Shown here one piece after another: positions 8,564 through 17,348 of a stretch of DNA of 64,000 nucleotides. This DNA is from JAHEJV01 sp964653555 (GTDB taxonomy: Bacteria; Myxococcota_A; UBA9160; SMWR01): assembly GCA_964653555.1 (NCBI GenBank), contig CAZZFT010000001.1, forward strand, positions 65,061 to 129,060, in the 5' to 3' direction. The number at the start of each line of letters is the position of its first letter. The stretch's first letter is position 1. Below the pieces are notes generated by a model that saw only the letters and a list, made by a program, of their open reading frames with translations, had not been told where the DNA came from and searched no databases. Made by a program: the position numbers and the translations under genes.

Positions 8564-10189
8564 TCAGTGTTCGCGGGCGGTCGCTCCGAGCGTCGCGCGC
8601 GCCCGCTCGAGCTGCACCACGGGTTCGAGCTGCCGGGACTCGGGCCCGAGCACCTGCGCGGCCCAGGCGAGAAGCGTCGCCACCTCGGGGCGCGGGCCGT
8701 CCTCCGCCCGCTCGTTCCCATCCAGGAAGAGTTCTCCGCTCCCGCCGTCGATCGTCAGCACGCGGCCCGGCTCGATTGCGACTCCGGCCAGGAAGGCCCC
8801 GTCGCGCTCCACCGAGAGCGAGGAGATCCCGACCACCGCCGGCTTTCCCCAGCCGCGCGCCACCACGGCCGCGTGGCTCGCCAGACCCCCCGTCGCCGTC
8901 GCGATCCCCTCGGCGACGGCCATCCCGTGCACGTCGTCGGGGGACGTCTCCCTCCGCACGAGGATCACCGGCTCCCCCCGATCGGCAGCGGCGATCGCGT
9001 CGTCGGCCGAGAAGAACGCGCGTCCCGTCGCGACCCCCGGCGACGCCGGAAGACCCCTCGCGATCGCGGCCCCGGATCCGGAGACGCGCGAACTGGAGAG
9101 AGCCTGTCGCAGCTGCTCCGGGTCGACGCGGAGCAGGGCCTCCTCCCGGGTGAGCGGGAAGTCGCGATCGTCGGCCATGTCGACGGCGATGCGCACCGCG
9201 GCGGCCGCGGAGCGCTTCGCCGGGCGCGCCTGGAGAATCCAGAGCACGCCGCACTCGACGGTGAACTCGACGTCGCAGGCGTCGCGGTAGTGACGCTCCA
9301 GGCGGTCGAAGGTCGCGAGCAGCTCCGCGTGGATTCCGGGGTCGATTTCGCGCAGGGCGCTGAGGGGGAGCGTGGCGTGCGTGCCCGACACGACGTCTTC
9401 ACCCTGCGCCCCCGGGAGATAGTCCCCGTAGGCAATGCGCTCGCCGGTCGCGGGGTCGCGGGTGAAGCCCACCCCCGTGCCCGAGATCCCCTCGCGGTTG
9501 CCGAACACCATCGCCTGTACGTTCACCGCGGTGCCGAGATCGGCGTCGATCCCCTCGCGCGCGCGGTAGGCAACGGCCCGGGGCCCGTCCCAGGAGCGAA
9601 ACACCGCCTCCACCGCACGCTCGAGCTGCTGTCGCGGGTCCTGCGGGAACGCCTCGCCGGTGGCGGTCTGGTAGGCAGCGCGAAAGCGACGCACCCGTTC
9701 CGCCGCCGAAGCGCGCTCGTCGCCGCCGAAGATGCTCCGGGGCACGCCCATGACGATCTCGCCGAACATCCGGATCAGCCGCGCATAACAAGCGCTCGCG
9801 AACTCCGGCGAGGTGGCGCGCGCGAGCCCCTCGCAGGTCTCGTCGTTCAAGCCCAGGTTCAGGAGGGTGTCCAGCATGCCCGGCATCGACGCAGCCGCTC
9901 CGGAGCGCACACTGACGACGAGCGGCCGGCTCGGATCCCCGAGAGCGAGACCCAGCGAGCTCTCGAGGCGTGCGAGCGCCGCCGTCAGCTCGGGGCGGAG
10001 GGCGTCGAGTCCGTGCCGTCGGTAGCGGTGGAATCCGGTGGTCGCGATCGTGAAGCCGGGAGGCACGCGCAACCCGAGCCCACGCGTCATCTCGGCCAAG
10101 CCGGCGCCCTTGCCGCCGAGCAGCGCTCGCAGCGCGGGGGCGGGGAGGGCGTGGGGATGGTCGAAGGGGAAGACGTGGGGGGCGAGCAA
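8564..10189 (-). CDS. Pyruvate phosphate dikinase-like protein lacking the PEP/pyruvate barrel
   Basis: A 541-residue protein covering the first two domains of PPDK. The ATP-grasp part has GGKGAGLAEM (25-34), SVRSGAAASMPGM (93-105) and GFTRDPATGE. The swivelling phosphohistidine domain has GGLASHAAVVARG with the catalytic His at 439 (equivalent to His455 of PPDK). Full-length PPDK is about 870-900 residues; the C-terminal TIM barrel that binds PEP/pyruvate is absent and the protein ends about 100 residues after the His. Similar short PPDK-like proteins are known in mycobacteria. It can in principle autophosphorylate from ATP but must hand the phosphoryl group to something other than pyruvate. 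The apparent start is a TTG at 10189 with weak ribosome-binding support; CTG codons just upstream are alternatives. It lies 23 bp behind the HTH gene. Confidence 0.85.
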   Translation of the reverse strand: MLAPHVFPFDHPHALPAPALRALLGGKGAGLAEMTRGLGLRVPPGFTIATTGFHRYRRHGLDALRPELTAALARLESSLGLALGDPSRPLVVSVRSGAAASMPGMLDTLLNLGLNDETCEGLARATSPEFASACYARLIRMFGEIVMGVPRSIFGGDERASAAERVRRFRAAYQTATGEAFPQDPRQQLERAVEAVFRSWDGPRAVAYRAREGIDADLGTAVNVQAMVFGNREGISGTGVGFTRDPATGERIAYGDYLPGAQGEDVVSGTHATLPLSALREIDPGIHAELLATFDRLERHYRDACDVEFTVECGVLWILQARPAKRSAAAAVRIAVDMADDRDFPLTREEALLRVDPEQLRQALSSSRVSGSGAAIARGLPASPGVATGRAFFSADDAIAAADRGEPVILVRRETSPDDVHGMAVAEGIATATGGLASHAAVVARGWGKPAVVGISSLSVERDGAFLAGVAIEPGRVLTIDGGSGELFLDGNERAEDGPRPEVATLLAWAAQVLGPESRQLEPVVQLERARATLGATAREH

Positions 10190-10212
10190 GGGACGGCGAC
10201 GCTCCAGGATCC

Positions 10213-10833
10213 TCAGTCGGCGCGGCCCGCCGCTGCCTCCTCGGCCCGGCTGCGCCCGCTGGCCTGGAGCAGTTCCTCGTGGAACTCGAACCAGACGGTG
10301 TGATAGCTGTCGATCATCGGGGCGGCGAGGTAGCGAGGATCGCCGTCGGCTACGCGGTCACGGGCCCGCGCGAAGCGGAAGGCATAGACCGCGAGGCGTG
10401 GCAGATGGCGCCCGGCCGCGTCCGCGAGCGGCGCGAGGCGATCGTGGAGCGCCTCGAAGCGCTCGATCACGGCGCGGTCGTAGTCGGGATCGCTGTGGTC
10501 GTTGAGCTTCTGGTCTCCCTCGACGTCGCGCAGTTGCCAGTCCGTGACGATCCGCTTGAACTCGCCGTTGATCGCGTCGAAGCGCTGGTAGATCTGCTCG
10601 AAGGCGGTGCGCTCGAGGCCGGCGCGCTCCGTCGCCAGCGCGCAGGCGAGTGCCGAATGTCCCGGCTCGGTGAGGCGTACCCCGCGCGGCAGCGCTTGAA
10701 CGAGGCCCTCGACCTCGAGCGCCGAGAGCCTGCTCTCGATCTCGCTCGCCTTCGCGCCGAGCGCTTCCACCAGCGCCGACCCGGGGGCGACGCCCTTCAG
10801 CCGGAGCGCCTGGAGGAGCGACGTTCGATCCAT
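10213..10833 (-). CDS. Winged-helix-like protein paired with the PPDK-like gene
   Basis: A 206-residue protein. The N-terminal third (MDRTSLLQALRLKGVA, IESRLSALEVEGLVQAL, GVRLTEPGHSAL) reads as a MarR-like winged helix. The C-terminal two thirds are helical, with EQIYQRFDAINGEFKRIVTD and LPRLAVYAFRFARARDRV. I recognise the arrangement as one seen beside short PPDK-like genes but know no assigned function. Roles as a transcription factor or as a partner of the dikinase-like protein are both open. The ATG at 10833 is preferred to longer starts because it gives the clean HTH N-terminus; a GAGGTGG stretch lies 12 bases upstream. The gene is divergent from the first His-domain paralogue, with 159 bp between the two starts. 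Confidence 0.75.
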   Translation of the reverse strand: MDRTSLLQALRLKGVAPGSALVEALGAKASEIESRLSALEVEGLVQALPRGVRLTEPGHSALACALATERAGLERTAFEQIYQRFDAINGEFKRIVTDWQLRDVEGDQKLNDHSDPDYDRAVIERFEALHDRLAPLADAAGRHLPRLAVYAFRFARARDRVADGDPRYLAAPMIDSYHTVWFEFHEELLQASGRSRAEEAAAGRAD

Positions 10834-10947
10834 CCGGACTGGCCACCTCGTTCTGCCGCGCCGGCACCGAGACCGCCCCACAAGCGGTTTCGCGCCCACC
10901 GACCTGTGAAAAAGATTTACAATACGCTGCCGAACGCGGCCTTGAAA

Positions 10948-10965
10948 GTGTAAATGCATTCACAC
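10948..10965. promoter_or_regulatory. 18-bp near-palindrome upstream of the first His-domain paralogue
   Basis: GTGTAAATGCATTCACAC is symmetric except for one base pair and surrounds the 8-bp core AATGCATT. It sits in the AT-rich divergent region between the HTH gene and the gene starting at 10993. It covers the in-frame ATG at 10954, which argues that translation starts at 10993. A dimeric repressor site is inferred; half-site TGTGAA/TTCACA recurs at 21612. Confidence 0.5.
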
Positions 10966-10992
10966 CTTCACGCGCGAGACTCGGTCGACGGC

Positions 10993-12603
10993 ATGGAGCC
11001 GGGGGGCCTTGGAGACCCGCTCCACGAGCCCGTGGGCCCGGACACGGCTTGGCACACTGCGAACATCGCCGAGGCCATCCCCGGAGTCCCGACGCCTCTC
11101 GGATGGACCTTCTGGTTCGAGGGTCTCGAGCTCGGTCTCCGCAGCGCGGCGGCCGGGCTCGGGGTGTTGAGCCGGCGAGAGGTCCGGATCGAGCCGACCC
11201 CCGATCGGCGCGCCTGCGCGATCGTCTACGGGCGGCCCGCAGCCAATGTCGACTTCCTCCGGGCGATCGCGGATCGGGTTCCCGGGTCGTCGGGAGAAGC
11301 GCTGGAGCGAAGCTTTCTCGGCGCGGGGCGCACGGAGGTCGTCAGCCAGCCCACGCGCCGGCGCTACCCGGCGATCGCGCTCCGCATTCCTTGGGCGTTG
11401 CTGCGCGTACCGCGCCGCGCACGGCGGGCGCTGGCCGACTCGGATGCCTGGTGGCATTCAGCGTTGGCGGCAGGGCCTCGGCCCGAGGAGGCGCTGCGCT
11501 GGTTCGAGGAGGCGCGCGTTCGCTTCCGCGAGGCCCAGACGCTCCAGGGCCAGATCGGAATGCTCTGCCCGCCGCATTTCGACGCGGTCGCGGCCCTGGC
11601 GAGGAACGCCGGGTGTCCCGGGAGCGAGATGGTGCTGGCCACGCGCGAGGGGGGGGTGATCGAGGTGGAGGAGCTCGCGGCGCTCTGGGAGGTCTCCCGG
11701 GGGCGCGTGCGGCTCGAGGACTTCCTCTCGGCGCACGGCTATCACGCCCCCGACGAGGGCGAGCTCTCCAGCCATTCCTGGCGGGAGGATCCCCGTCCGC
11801 TGCAGAACGTGCTCGCCACCTACTCCGGTCTCGGAGAAGACGCGGCGCCACTCGCCGTGCTCGACCGTCAGGCCCAGGCGCGGGCCCGCGCCGAGGCCGA
11901 GCTGCTGGCCGGCCTCTCCTCGTCGCGGCGAGCATGGGCCCGTGCGGTCCTGGCCGCGGCCCGGCGCTTCCTGGCCCAGCGCCAGGTCGGAAAGGCGAGC
12001 TTCCTGCGCGTGATCGACGTCGCGCGCGCAGCCGCGCGGTCCCACGGCGAGCTGTTCGTCCGCCGCGGTGTGCTCGAAGATCCGGAGGACGTGTTCTTCC
12101 TCACGGTGAGCGAGCTGCGGGATCCGCCGAAGGCGGCGCGCGAGGCGGCCGCCCATCGCCGCGAGCGGCGGGCCCACTACCTCGCCCTCGAGATGCCCGA
12201 GCACTGGGTGGGCGTGCCGACACCGATGCAGCGCCCCGTCTCGACGGGGATCTCGATCGAGGCCGTGGGGGCGGGGCCGGGCATCGCCGAGGGGCCGGTG
12301 CGGGTCGCGGCCGATCTCGTCGCCGCCAGCGAGCTCCAGCCCGGCGAGATTCTCGTCTGTCGCCACTCCGACCCCGGCTGGGCGTCGCTGCTGGTGGTCG
12401 CCGCCGCGTTCGTGGTGGAGGTCGGGGGCCGGCTGAGTCACGCGGCGATCGTCGCGCGCGAGCTCGGCACACCTTGCGTCGTGAGCGCGCGCGACGCGAC
12501 GAAGCGACTGCGGACCGGCGACCGGGTCCGGGTCGACGGCGGCGCCGGAACCGTCGAAATCCTCGCGCGAGCATCGGAAGCGTCGACGGCGCGTCCCGGC
12601 TAG
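10993..12603 (+). CDS. PEP-utiliser (phosphohistidine) domain protein without ATP-grasp, paralogue A
   Basis: A 536-residue protein. The N-terminal and central region (starting TAWHTANIAEAIPGVPTPL) is like the substrate-binding domain of rifampin phosphotransferase and PEP synthase relatives. The C-terminal end is a swivelling His domain: GEILVCRHSDPGWASLL, then VEVGGRLSHAAIVAREL with His483, then LRTGDRVRVDGGAGTVEI. No ATP-grasp domain is present, so it cannot phosphorylate its own His from ATP. This is the architecture of subunit 1 of phenylphosphate synthase. The ATG at 10993 is preferred because it aligns with paralogue C (GDPLHEPVGPDTAW versus DDPLHQHSGPDVAW); an in-frame ATG at 10954 lies inside a palindrome. 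Followed by a VOC gene after 25 bp. A phosphoryl acceptor is not identifiable. Confidence 0.82.
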   Translation: MEPGGLGDPLHEPVGPDTAWHTANIAEAIPGVPTPLGWTFWFEGLELGLRSAAAGLGVLSRREVRIEPTPDRRACAIVYGRPAANVDFLRAIADRVPGSSGEALERSFLGAGRTEVVSQPTRRRYPAIALRIPWALLRVPRRARRALADSDAWWHSALAAGPRPEEALRWFEEARVRFREAQTLQGQIGMLCPPHFDAVAALARNAGCPGSEMVLATREGGVIEVEELAALWEVSRGRVRLEDFLSAHGYHAPDEGELSSHSWREDPRPLQNVLATYSGLGEDAAPLAVLDRQAQARARAEAELLAGLSSSRRAWARAVLAAARRFLAQRQVGKASFLRVIDVARAAARSHGELFVRRGVLEDPEDVFFLTVSELRDPPKAAREAAAHRRERRAHYLALEMPEHWVGVPTPMQRPVSTGISIEAVGAGPGIAEGPVRVAADLVAASELQPGEILVCRHSDPGWASLLVVAAAFVVEVGGRLSHAAIVARELGTPCVVSARDATKRLRTGDRVRVDGGAGTVEILARASEASTARPG

Positions 12604-12628
12604 GACGCCCGTCCAGAGGAGGAGCTGG

Positions 12629-12979
12629 GTGGGGATCGTGAAGAAGGTGGGCATGGTGATCTATCCCGTCGCGTCACTCGACGCGGCCGCGTCATTCTAC
12701 GGAGAGGCGCTCGGTCTGCCGGTGCGTTTTCGCGACGGCGATCGCTTCTGCGCCTTCGACGGCGGAGGCGTGACGGTCGCCTTGGCGGCCGGGGCGGAGC
12801 GCCTGTGCGATACGCCCGCCGTGTCGTACCAGGTGGACGATCTGGAAGGGGCGGTGGCGACGCTCTCGGCTGCGGGGGCCTCGGTGCTGCGGCCCATCGA
12901 AGAGGGCCCGCACGAGCGTCGCGCGGTGCTCCGGGATCCCTCGGGCAACGCCTTCGTGGTGTATGCCCGCCGGAGCTGA
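12629..12979 (+). CDS. VOC family (glyoxalase/bleomycin resistance-like) protein
   Basis: A 116-residue single-module vicinal-oxygen-chelate protein. It has the beta-alpha-beta-beta-beta pattern with VIYPVASLDAAASFYGEALG at the start and RAVLRDPSGNAFVVYAR at the end. The first metal-ligand position usually held by His or Glu is not clear (MVIYPV), so it may be a binding protein instead of a metalloenzyme. It starts with GTG after GGAGG and lies between paralogues A and B. Its stop overlaps the ATG of paralogue B by 17 bases, so the three genes form one operon. Function unknown; a small-molecule handling role beside the His-domain proteins is inferred. Confidence 0.85.
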   Translation: MGIVKKVGMVIYPVASLDAAASFYGEALGLPVRFRDGDRFCAFDGGGVTVALAAGAERLCDTPAVSYQVDDLEGAVATLSAAGASVLRPIEEGPHERRAVLRDPSGNAFVVYARRS

Positions 12980-14600
12980 TCCCCGGGAGCGCGCAGCCGC
13001 GAGCTGGGACCTGCTGCACGAGGAAGCCGGCCCGCGCGGTGCCTGGACCCGTGTCAACGTCTCCGAGGCGATCCCCGGTGTGCCGACGCCCCTCACCTGG
13101 AGCTTCTGGTTCCCCGTCCAGGAGCTGGGCATCCTGGGAGCCTGGAACGATCTCGGCCTCGCGCCGCGGTCGGAGGTGCGGATCGCCTCCCGGACCGACG
13201 ACCGGCTCGGGGCGATCTTCTACGGGAGACCCGCCGCGAATCTCGATCTGATGCGGCGCATGGCCGACCGCATCCCGGGCTCCTCCGGCGATGCCCTGGA
13301 GCACCAGCTGCTCGGCCGACGACGGTCGGGCCCGCTCTGCGCGCCGGCCCGCGCGCGCCATCCGGCTATCGCGCTCAAGCTGCCCTGGGCCGTATGGCGC
13401 CTGCCCGCCCGCCTGGAGCGCCTGCGCGCCGAGCTGGATCCGTGGTGGAAGCGGTCGACCGACCCCGGGGCTTCGATCGACGATCCCTCGCTCGTGCGCG
13501 ACCTGCGCGCGTCCCACGACGCGTTCCTGCGCGTGATGAGGCCCCACGCGGCGGCCTCGAACATCGCGCAGCTCTGCTACGAGCAGGTGCGTCGGCTCGC
13601 CGAAGACGCGCGGCGTCCCGGCCTGGAGGTTGCGCTGGTGTCCGGGTACAGCGGCCTGGAGGAGACCGCGGAGCTGCGCCTGCTGTGGGACGTGGCGCGA
13701 GGCCGGTGCCCGCTCGAAGCCTACCTGGTCGAGTACGGCTTCCACGCGCCTTCGGAAGGCGAGCTCTCCAGCCGCTCCTGGCGGGAGGACGCGTCACCGC
13801 TGCAGGTCGCGCTCCGCGGCATGCGGAAGCGCGGGGAGGAGGAGAGCCCACTCGACACCGAACGGCGTCAGTCGAGCCGGCGCGCGGAGGCCGAGCGGGA
13901 GCTGCTCGCCGCGCTTCCGGTGGGGCGGCGCCGACGAGCGCGGATCGCGTTGGCGGCGGCGAGGCGCTACGTGCCCCAACGCGAGCAGGGCAAGGCGACG
14001 TTCCTGCGGGTCCTCGACGTAGCGCGCCGCGCCGCCCGGGCGCGCGGTCGGATCTGGACGGAGCGCGGCCTGATCGCGGACGCCGACGACGTCTTCTATC
14101 TGTCGCTCGACGAGTTGACCGGTTCCGCGCCTCCGCGGGACGCCGAAGCGCGGATCCGGTTCCGACGCGAGCGTCGCGCCGTCTACCAGGGGCTCGAGCT
14201 TCCGCAGGCCTGGGTCGGCATGCCCCGACCTCGCGCGCTCGCCGCCAACCCGGTCGCGCGCGACCGCCGCATTGAAGCGCTCGGGGTGAGCCCCGGCGTC
14301 GTGGAGGGAAGCGTACGCGTGGTCGACGATCTGGACGCCGAGCCCCTCTTCGAGCCCGGCGAGGTGCTCGTGTGTCCTCGGACCGACCCGAGCTGGGCCT
14401 CCCTGCTGTGGCTGGCCGGCGCGGCGGTGATCGACGTCGGCGGCCCCCTCAGCCACGGCGCGATCGTCGCTCGCGAGCTGGGCATTCCGTGCGTCATCAA
14501 CGCGGGGGATGCGACGCGACGCCTCCGCACCGGCGACCGGGTCCGCGTGGACGGCTCCGCGGGCACCGTGGAAGTGCTCGGATCCGCTCCTTTCCGTTGA
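12963..14600 (+). CDS. PEP-utiliser (phosphohistidine) domain protein without ATP-grasp, paralogue B
   Basis: A 545-residue paralogue of the proteins at 10993 and 18422. It shares AWTRVNVSEAIPGVPTPLTW near the N-terminus, a conserved central FHAPSEGELSSRSWREDASP segment, the long Arg-rich helix (EQGKATFLRVLDVARRAARA), and the His domain: GEVLVCPRTDPSWASLL and IDVGGPLSHGAIVARELG with His498. No ATP-grasp motif exists anywhere in the protein. The central GE-LSS-SWRED element is present in all three paralogues and is probably part of the substrate pocket. The start overlaps the VOC stop. Seventy-five bases downstream, across an AT-rich stretch, begins a CrtC-like gene in the same direction. Confidence 0.82.
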   Translation: MPAGADPRERAAASWDLLHEEAGPRGAWTRVNVSEAIPGVPTPLTWSFWFPVQELGILGAWNDLGLAPRSEVRIASRTDDRLGAIFYGRPAANLDLMRRMADRIPGSSGDALEHQLLGRRRSGPLCAPARARHPAIALKLPWAVWRLPARLERLRAELDPWWKRSTDPGASIDDPSLVRDLRASHDAFLRVMRPHAAASNIAQLCYEQVRRLAEDARRPGLEVALVSGYSGLEETAELRLLWDVARGRCPLEAYLVEYGFHAPSEGELSSRSWREDASPLQVALRGMRKRGEEESPLDTERRQSSRRAEAERELLAALPVGRRRRARIALAAARRYVPQREQGKATFLRVLDVARRAARARGRIWTERGLIADADDVFYLSLDELTGSAPPRDAEARIRFRRERRAVYQGLELPQAWVGMPRPRALAANPVARDRRIEALGVSPGVVEGSVRVVDDLDAEPLFEPGEVLVCPRTDPSWASLLWLAGAAVIDVGGPLSHGAIVARELGIPCVINAGDATRRLRTGDRVRVDGSAGTVEVLGSAPFR

Positions 14601-14675
14601 CGCCGGTCAGTCCCGGATATTACTGTGCGAATGAATACCTAAAAGAATCCGCCGGTGCCGGCGTGGGAGGGGGCC

Positions 14676-15659
14676 GTGACGAGCTACAGCCGCGAAGACG
14701 AGCTCCCGCACCGCCCGGGACCCGAAGAGAACTGGCAGGAGAGCGTGTGGCTCCAGTGGTACGACGCCGAGGTCGGCCTCGGCGGTCTGCACCGCATCGG
14801 ACAGGAGGTGAACCGGGGTGACGCGAACGCGCTCTTCTGTCTGGTGAGCGACGAGGGGACACGATTCCGGCGCGTCCTGCCGCATCTGACGCTGCGCCCC
14901 GAGGACCGCAAGGGCGGGATCGGCGCGGGGGAGGGCATCCGGATGAGTGACGAGTCCGGCGGTCCCCGCCTGGTCCAGCGCCAGCGCGAGGCGGAGATCG
15001 ATCTCGTCTTCGAGGACTTCCACGAGCGGATCAACCTCTGGGACCTGCGTCGCGACCGGGGCGCCGAACTGATGAGCCAGACCGCCGCCCACCACTACGA
15101 AGTAGGCGGCCGGGTTCGGGGTCGGGTGCGGATCGGGGACCGCGTCGCCGACGTCGACGGCCTCGGCTATCGCGATCACTCCTGGGGCCCCCGCGACTAC
15201 CGGGCCTGGCTGTCGCACCGCTGGGTCGCAGGCACCTTCGGCGAGGAGCTCACCTACTCCCTGATCACGATGCACGGAGCGCGCGGCGAGCTGATCCGCA
15301 CCGGCTACGTCGTACGCCAGGGCAAGCCGACGCTCGCGTCGGACATCGACATCCTCGCCTACCTCGAGCCCGACGGCTTCACGCACCGCGGCGGCCGCGC
15401 CACCGCGCGTCTGGCGGACGGCGAGGCCCTCGACATCGACTTCGAGTTGGTCGACGGGATGGTGTGGGGCCTCCACGGGCTCGCCGGGCTGGACACGATT
15501 TGCGTCGCGCGCTGTGGAGACCTCGTCGGCCAGGGAGACTTCGAGATGACCAACAACGCCACCAACGGGCGCGCGCCGATCACCCTGGCAATCGGCGCGG
15601 CTCTCGAGGACGGCCTCACTCAACGGCCGTCGGCGCAGCGAACGGGGGGAGTTGCGTGA
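14676..15659 (+). CDS. CrtC/AttH-like lipocalin-fold protein, copy 1
   Basis: A 327-residue protein paralogous to the one at 17345-18331. Shared marks are an N-terminal EDELPH block followed by WQESVWLQWYD, GLGGLHRIGQEVNRG, and the diagnostic GYRDHSWGPRDYRAW. These fit the hydroxyneurosporene-synthase/AttH-like family (two lipocalin-like barrels; I believe now listed under DUF7064/DUF7065). CrtC members hydrate double bonds of carotenoids; for this subfamily no reaction is assigned. The GTG at 14676 is chosen for the GGGAGGG 3-9 bases upstream, although a frame extends to 14655. The stop overlaps the next start (GTGA), coupling it to the GST gene. Likely a hydrophobic-ligand enzyme or carrier in the same pathway as paralogue B. 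Confidence 0.8.
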   Translation: MTSYSREDELPHRPGPEENWQESVWLQWYDAEVGLGGLHRIGQEVNRGDANALFCLVSDEGTRFRRVLPHLTLRPEDRKGGIGAGEGIRMSDESGGPRLVQRQREAEIDLVFEDFHERINLWDLRRDRGAELMSQTAAHHYEVGGRVRGRVRIGDRVADVDGLGYRDHSWGPRDYRAWLSHRWVAGTFGEELTYSLITMHGARGELIRTGYVVRQGKPTLASDIDILAYLEPDGFTHRGGRATARLADGEALDIDFELVDGMVWGLHGLAGLDTICVARCGDLVGQGDFEMTNNATNGRAPITLAIGAALEDGLTQRPSAQRTGGVA

Positions 15660-16471
15660 ACGGAGGCTCCGGTGCACGGCTGGTCGTCTACGGCGTTCCC
15701 TCGAGCCAGCCTGCGCGCTCCGTGTACTGGACCTGCCTGCTCAAGAGGCTTCCGTGTGAGCTGCGCTTCTACCTCAAGCTGGAGGATCAGCGCGGCGGCG
15801 CCTTCGCGCGCATCAGCCCGACCTGGAACGTCCCCGCGATCGAGGACGGCGACTTCGCCCTCTACGAGATGCCGGCGATCCTCGCCTACCTGTGCCGGAA
15901 GCACGGCTGGCAGGATCTCTACCCCGAAGGTCTCCAGATCCGCGCCCTCCTGGACCAGTACCTGCACTTCCACCACAGCTTCACGCGCCTCGCCACGATG
16001 AAGCTGATGGCGCCCCACGTGATGAGGATGGCGGGCGGGATGCCCGAGGACGGCATCAATGTCCTGCTGATCGAGGCCGTGCAGCGTGAGATGGACTCGC
16101 CCGAGACGGTGATCGAGCGCGGGACGCTGCGCGTGGGTCGCGTCGTCGACATCATCGAGCGCCACTACCTGGGCACGGGATCGCCCTTCCTCTTCGGTAC
16201 GCCGGCTCCCACGATCGCCGACATCGCGTGCTACGGCGAGCTGGGTCAGCTGCGCTGGGCGAATCTCTTCGACTACGCGCCCTACCCGAACGTCCAGAGG
16301 TGGCTCGCGGCGATGGAGGAGGTTCCCTTCCACGACGTGGTCCACCGCTACAACACGGAGCTGGGCGACATCCGCACGCGGCCGAACACGCCCGAGCGCT
16401 ACCTCCAGGCGATGACAGCGGCCTTCGCCGCCCTCGAGGCGGAGGGGGTGATCGTTACGCCCCTGTCGTGA
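15656..16471 (+). CDS. Glutathione S-transferase family protein
   Basis: A 271-residue protein with an N-terminal thioredoxin-fold domain (LVVYGVPSSQPARSVYWTCL, then SPTWNVPAIEDGDFALYEMPA in place of the usual VPxLxDxxxxLxES) and a helical C-terminal domain (FGTPAPTIADIACYGELGQL is the conserved N-capping region). The Ser in the SSQPAR segment is in the place of the theta/zeta-class catalytic Ser. The usual Glu-Ser glutathione contact is replaced by Glu-Met, which may change thiol specificity. It starts with GTG overlapping the CrtC-like stop by 4 bases. Its 3' end overlaps the convergent dehydrogenase gene by 17 bases. Role: conjugation or isomerisation of an intermediate; substrate unknown. 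Confidence 0.85.
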   Translation: MNGGSGARLVVYGVPSSQPARSVYWTCLLKRLPCELRFYLKLEDQRGGAFARISPTWNVPAIEDGDFALYEMPAILAYLCRKHGWQDLYPEGLQIRALLDQYLHFHHSFTRLATMKLMAPHVMRMAGGMPEDGINVLLIEAVQREMDSPETVIERGTLRVGRVVDIIERHYLGTGSPFLFGTPAPTIADIACYGELGQLRWANLFDYAPYPNVQRWLAAMEEVPFHDVVHRYNTELGDIRTRPNTPERYLQAMTAAFAALEAEGVIVTPLS

Positions 16472-17348
16472 GCGCGCGGCGCGGGGTCGTCGCCGGGCCC
16501 GCACCTGCCTGGGAAGAGGCCTCGCGATCGACCGCGGCGAGGAAGGCCTCGGCGGCCGGAGCGAGGATTCCGGCGTCCAGACCGGAGGAGGCGAGCAGGC
16601 CGAGGGCGAGCTCGATGTCCTTGCGGCCGTTGCGCGCGACGAGCTCGATGCCGCGCTCCCGGCCAAGGCCGAGGGAGAACTGGCTGTCTGCGTAGACGCC
16701 GAGGCCCCAGCTGGCGCCCGAGCCGGCGCGGATCACCCGGGCGAGGGCGGCTCGGTCGAGACCTAGCTGGCGGCCGCGCTCGAGGGCGTCGTGCGCCACG
16801 GCCAGGTTGCAGCCGCCGACGAGGTTGTTGATCAGCTTCGCGACCTGCCCGGAGCCCACCGGGCCCAGATGCACCGCCGCGCCGAAGGTCTCGAAGACCG
16901 GGAGGCACCGATCGAAGGCTTCGCGGTCCCCGCCCACCATGATGATCATCGAGCCCGCGCGCGCGGCCTCGGCCATTCCGCTCACCGGCGCATCCAGCAG
17001 CGCGATGCCGCGATCGGACGCGCGCGCGGCGAGGCGGCGGCAGGTTTCTGGATGGATCGTGCTGTGCACCGCGATCGCCGATCCCGGTGCCATGGCCTCC
17101 AGCAGACCGCTCGCGACCACGACCTCCTCGACCCCCGCATCGTCGACGACGCAGATCCCCACGACGTCGCTCTGGGCCCCGAGCGCCGCCACCGACTCCG
17201 GGAAGGTCGCCCGCGTATCCCGGAAGGGCTCCAGCGACGCCGCGCGCCGCGCGTAGACGGCGAGCGGGAAGTCGCCCTCCAAGATCCGACGCGCGATCGG
17301 CGCCCCCTGGTCTCCTACGCCGATGAAGCCGACTCGGGTGTGGCTCAT
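16455..17348 (-). CDS. NAD(P)-dependent 3-hydroxyisobutyrate dehydrogenase-family oxidoreductase
   Basis: A 297-residue beta-hydroxyacid dehydrogenase. Motifs in order are the Rossmann glycine motif GFIGVGDQGAPIA (7-19), the substrate segment LLDAPVSGMAEAARAG (118-132) and the catalytic Lys171 with Asn175 in GSGQVAKLINNLVGG. All three family landmarks are present, so an active NAD(P)-dependent alcohol or acid dehydrogenase (or tartronate-semialdehyde-type reductase) is likely. The ATG at 17348 overlaps the stop of the CrtC-like copy 2 (ATGA), so the two are co-translated from the divergent promoter near 18.4 kb. The gene ends convergently against the GST gene. Confidence 0.9.
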   Translation of the reverse strand: MSHTRVGFIGVGDQGAPIARRILEGDFPLAVYARRAASLEPFRDTRATFPESVAALGAQSDVVGICVVDDAGVEEVVVASGLLEAMAPGSAIAVHSTIHPETCRRLAARASDRGIALLDAPVSGMAEAARAGSMIIMVGGDREAFDRCLPVFETFGAAVHLGPVGSGQVAKLINNLVGGCNLAVAHDALERGRQLGLDRAALARVIRAGSGASWGLGVYADSQFSLGLGRERGIELVARNGRKDIELALGLLASSGLDAGILAPAAEAFLAAVDREASSQAGAGPATTPRRALTTGA

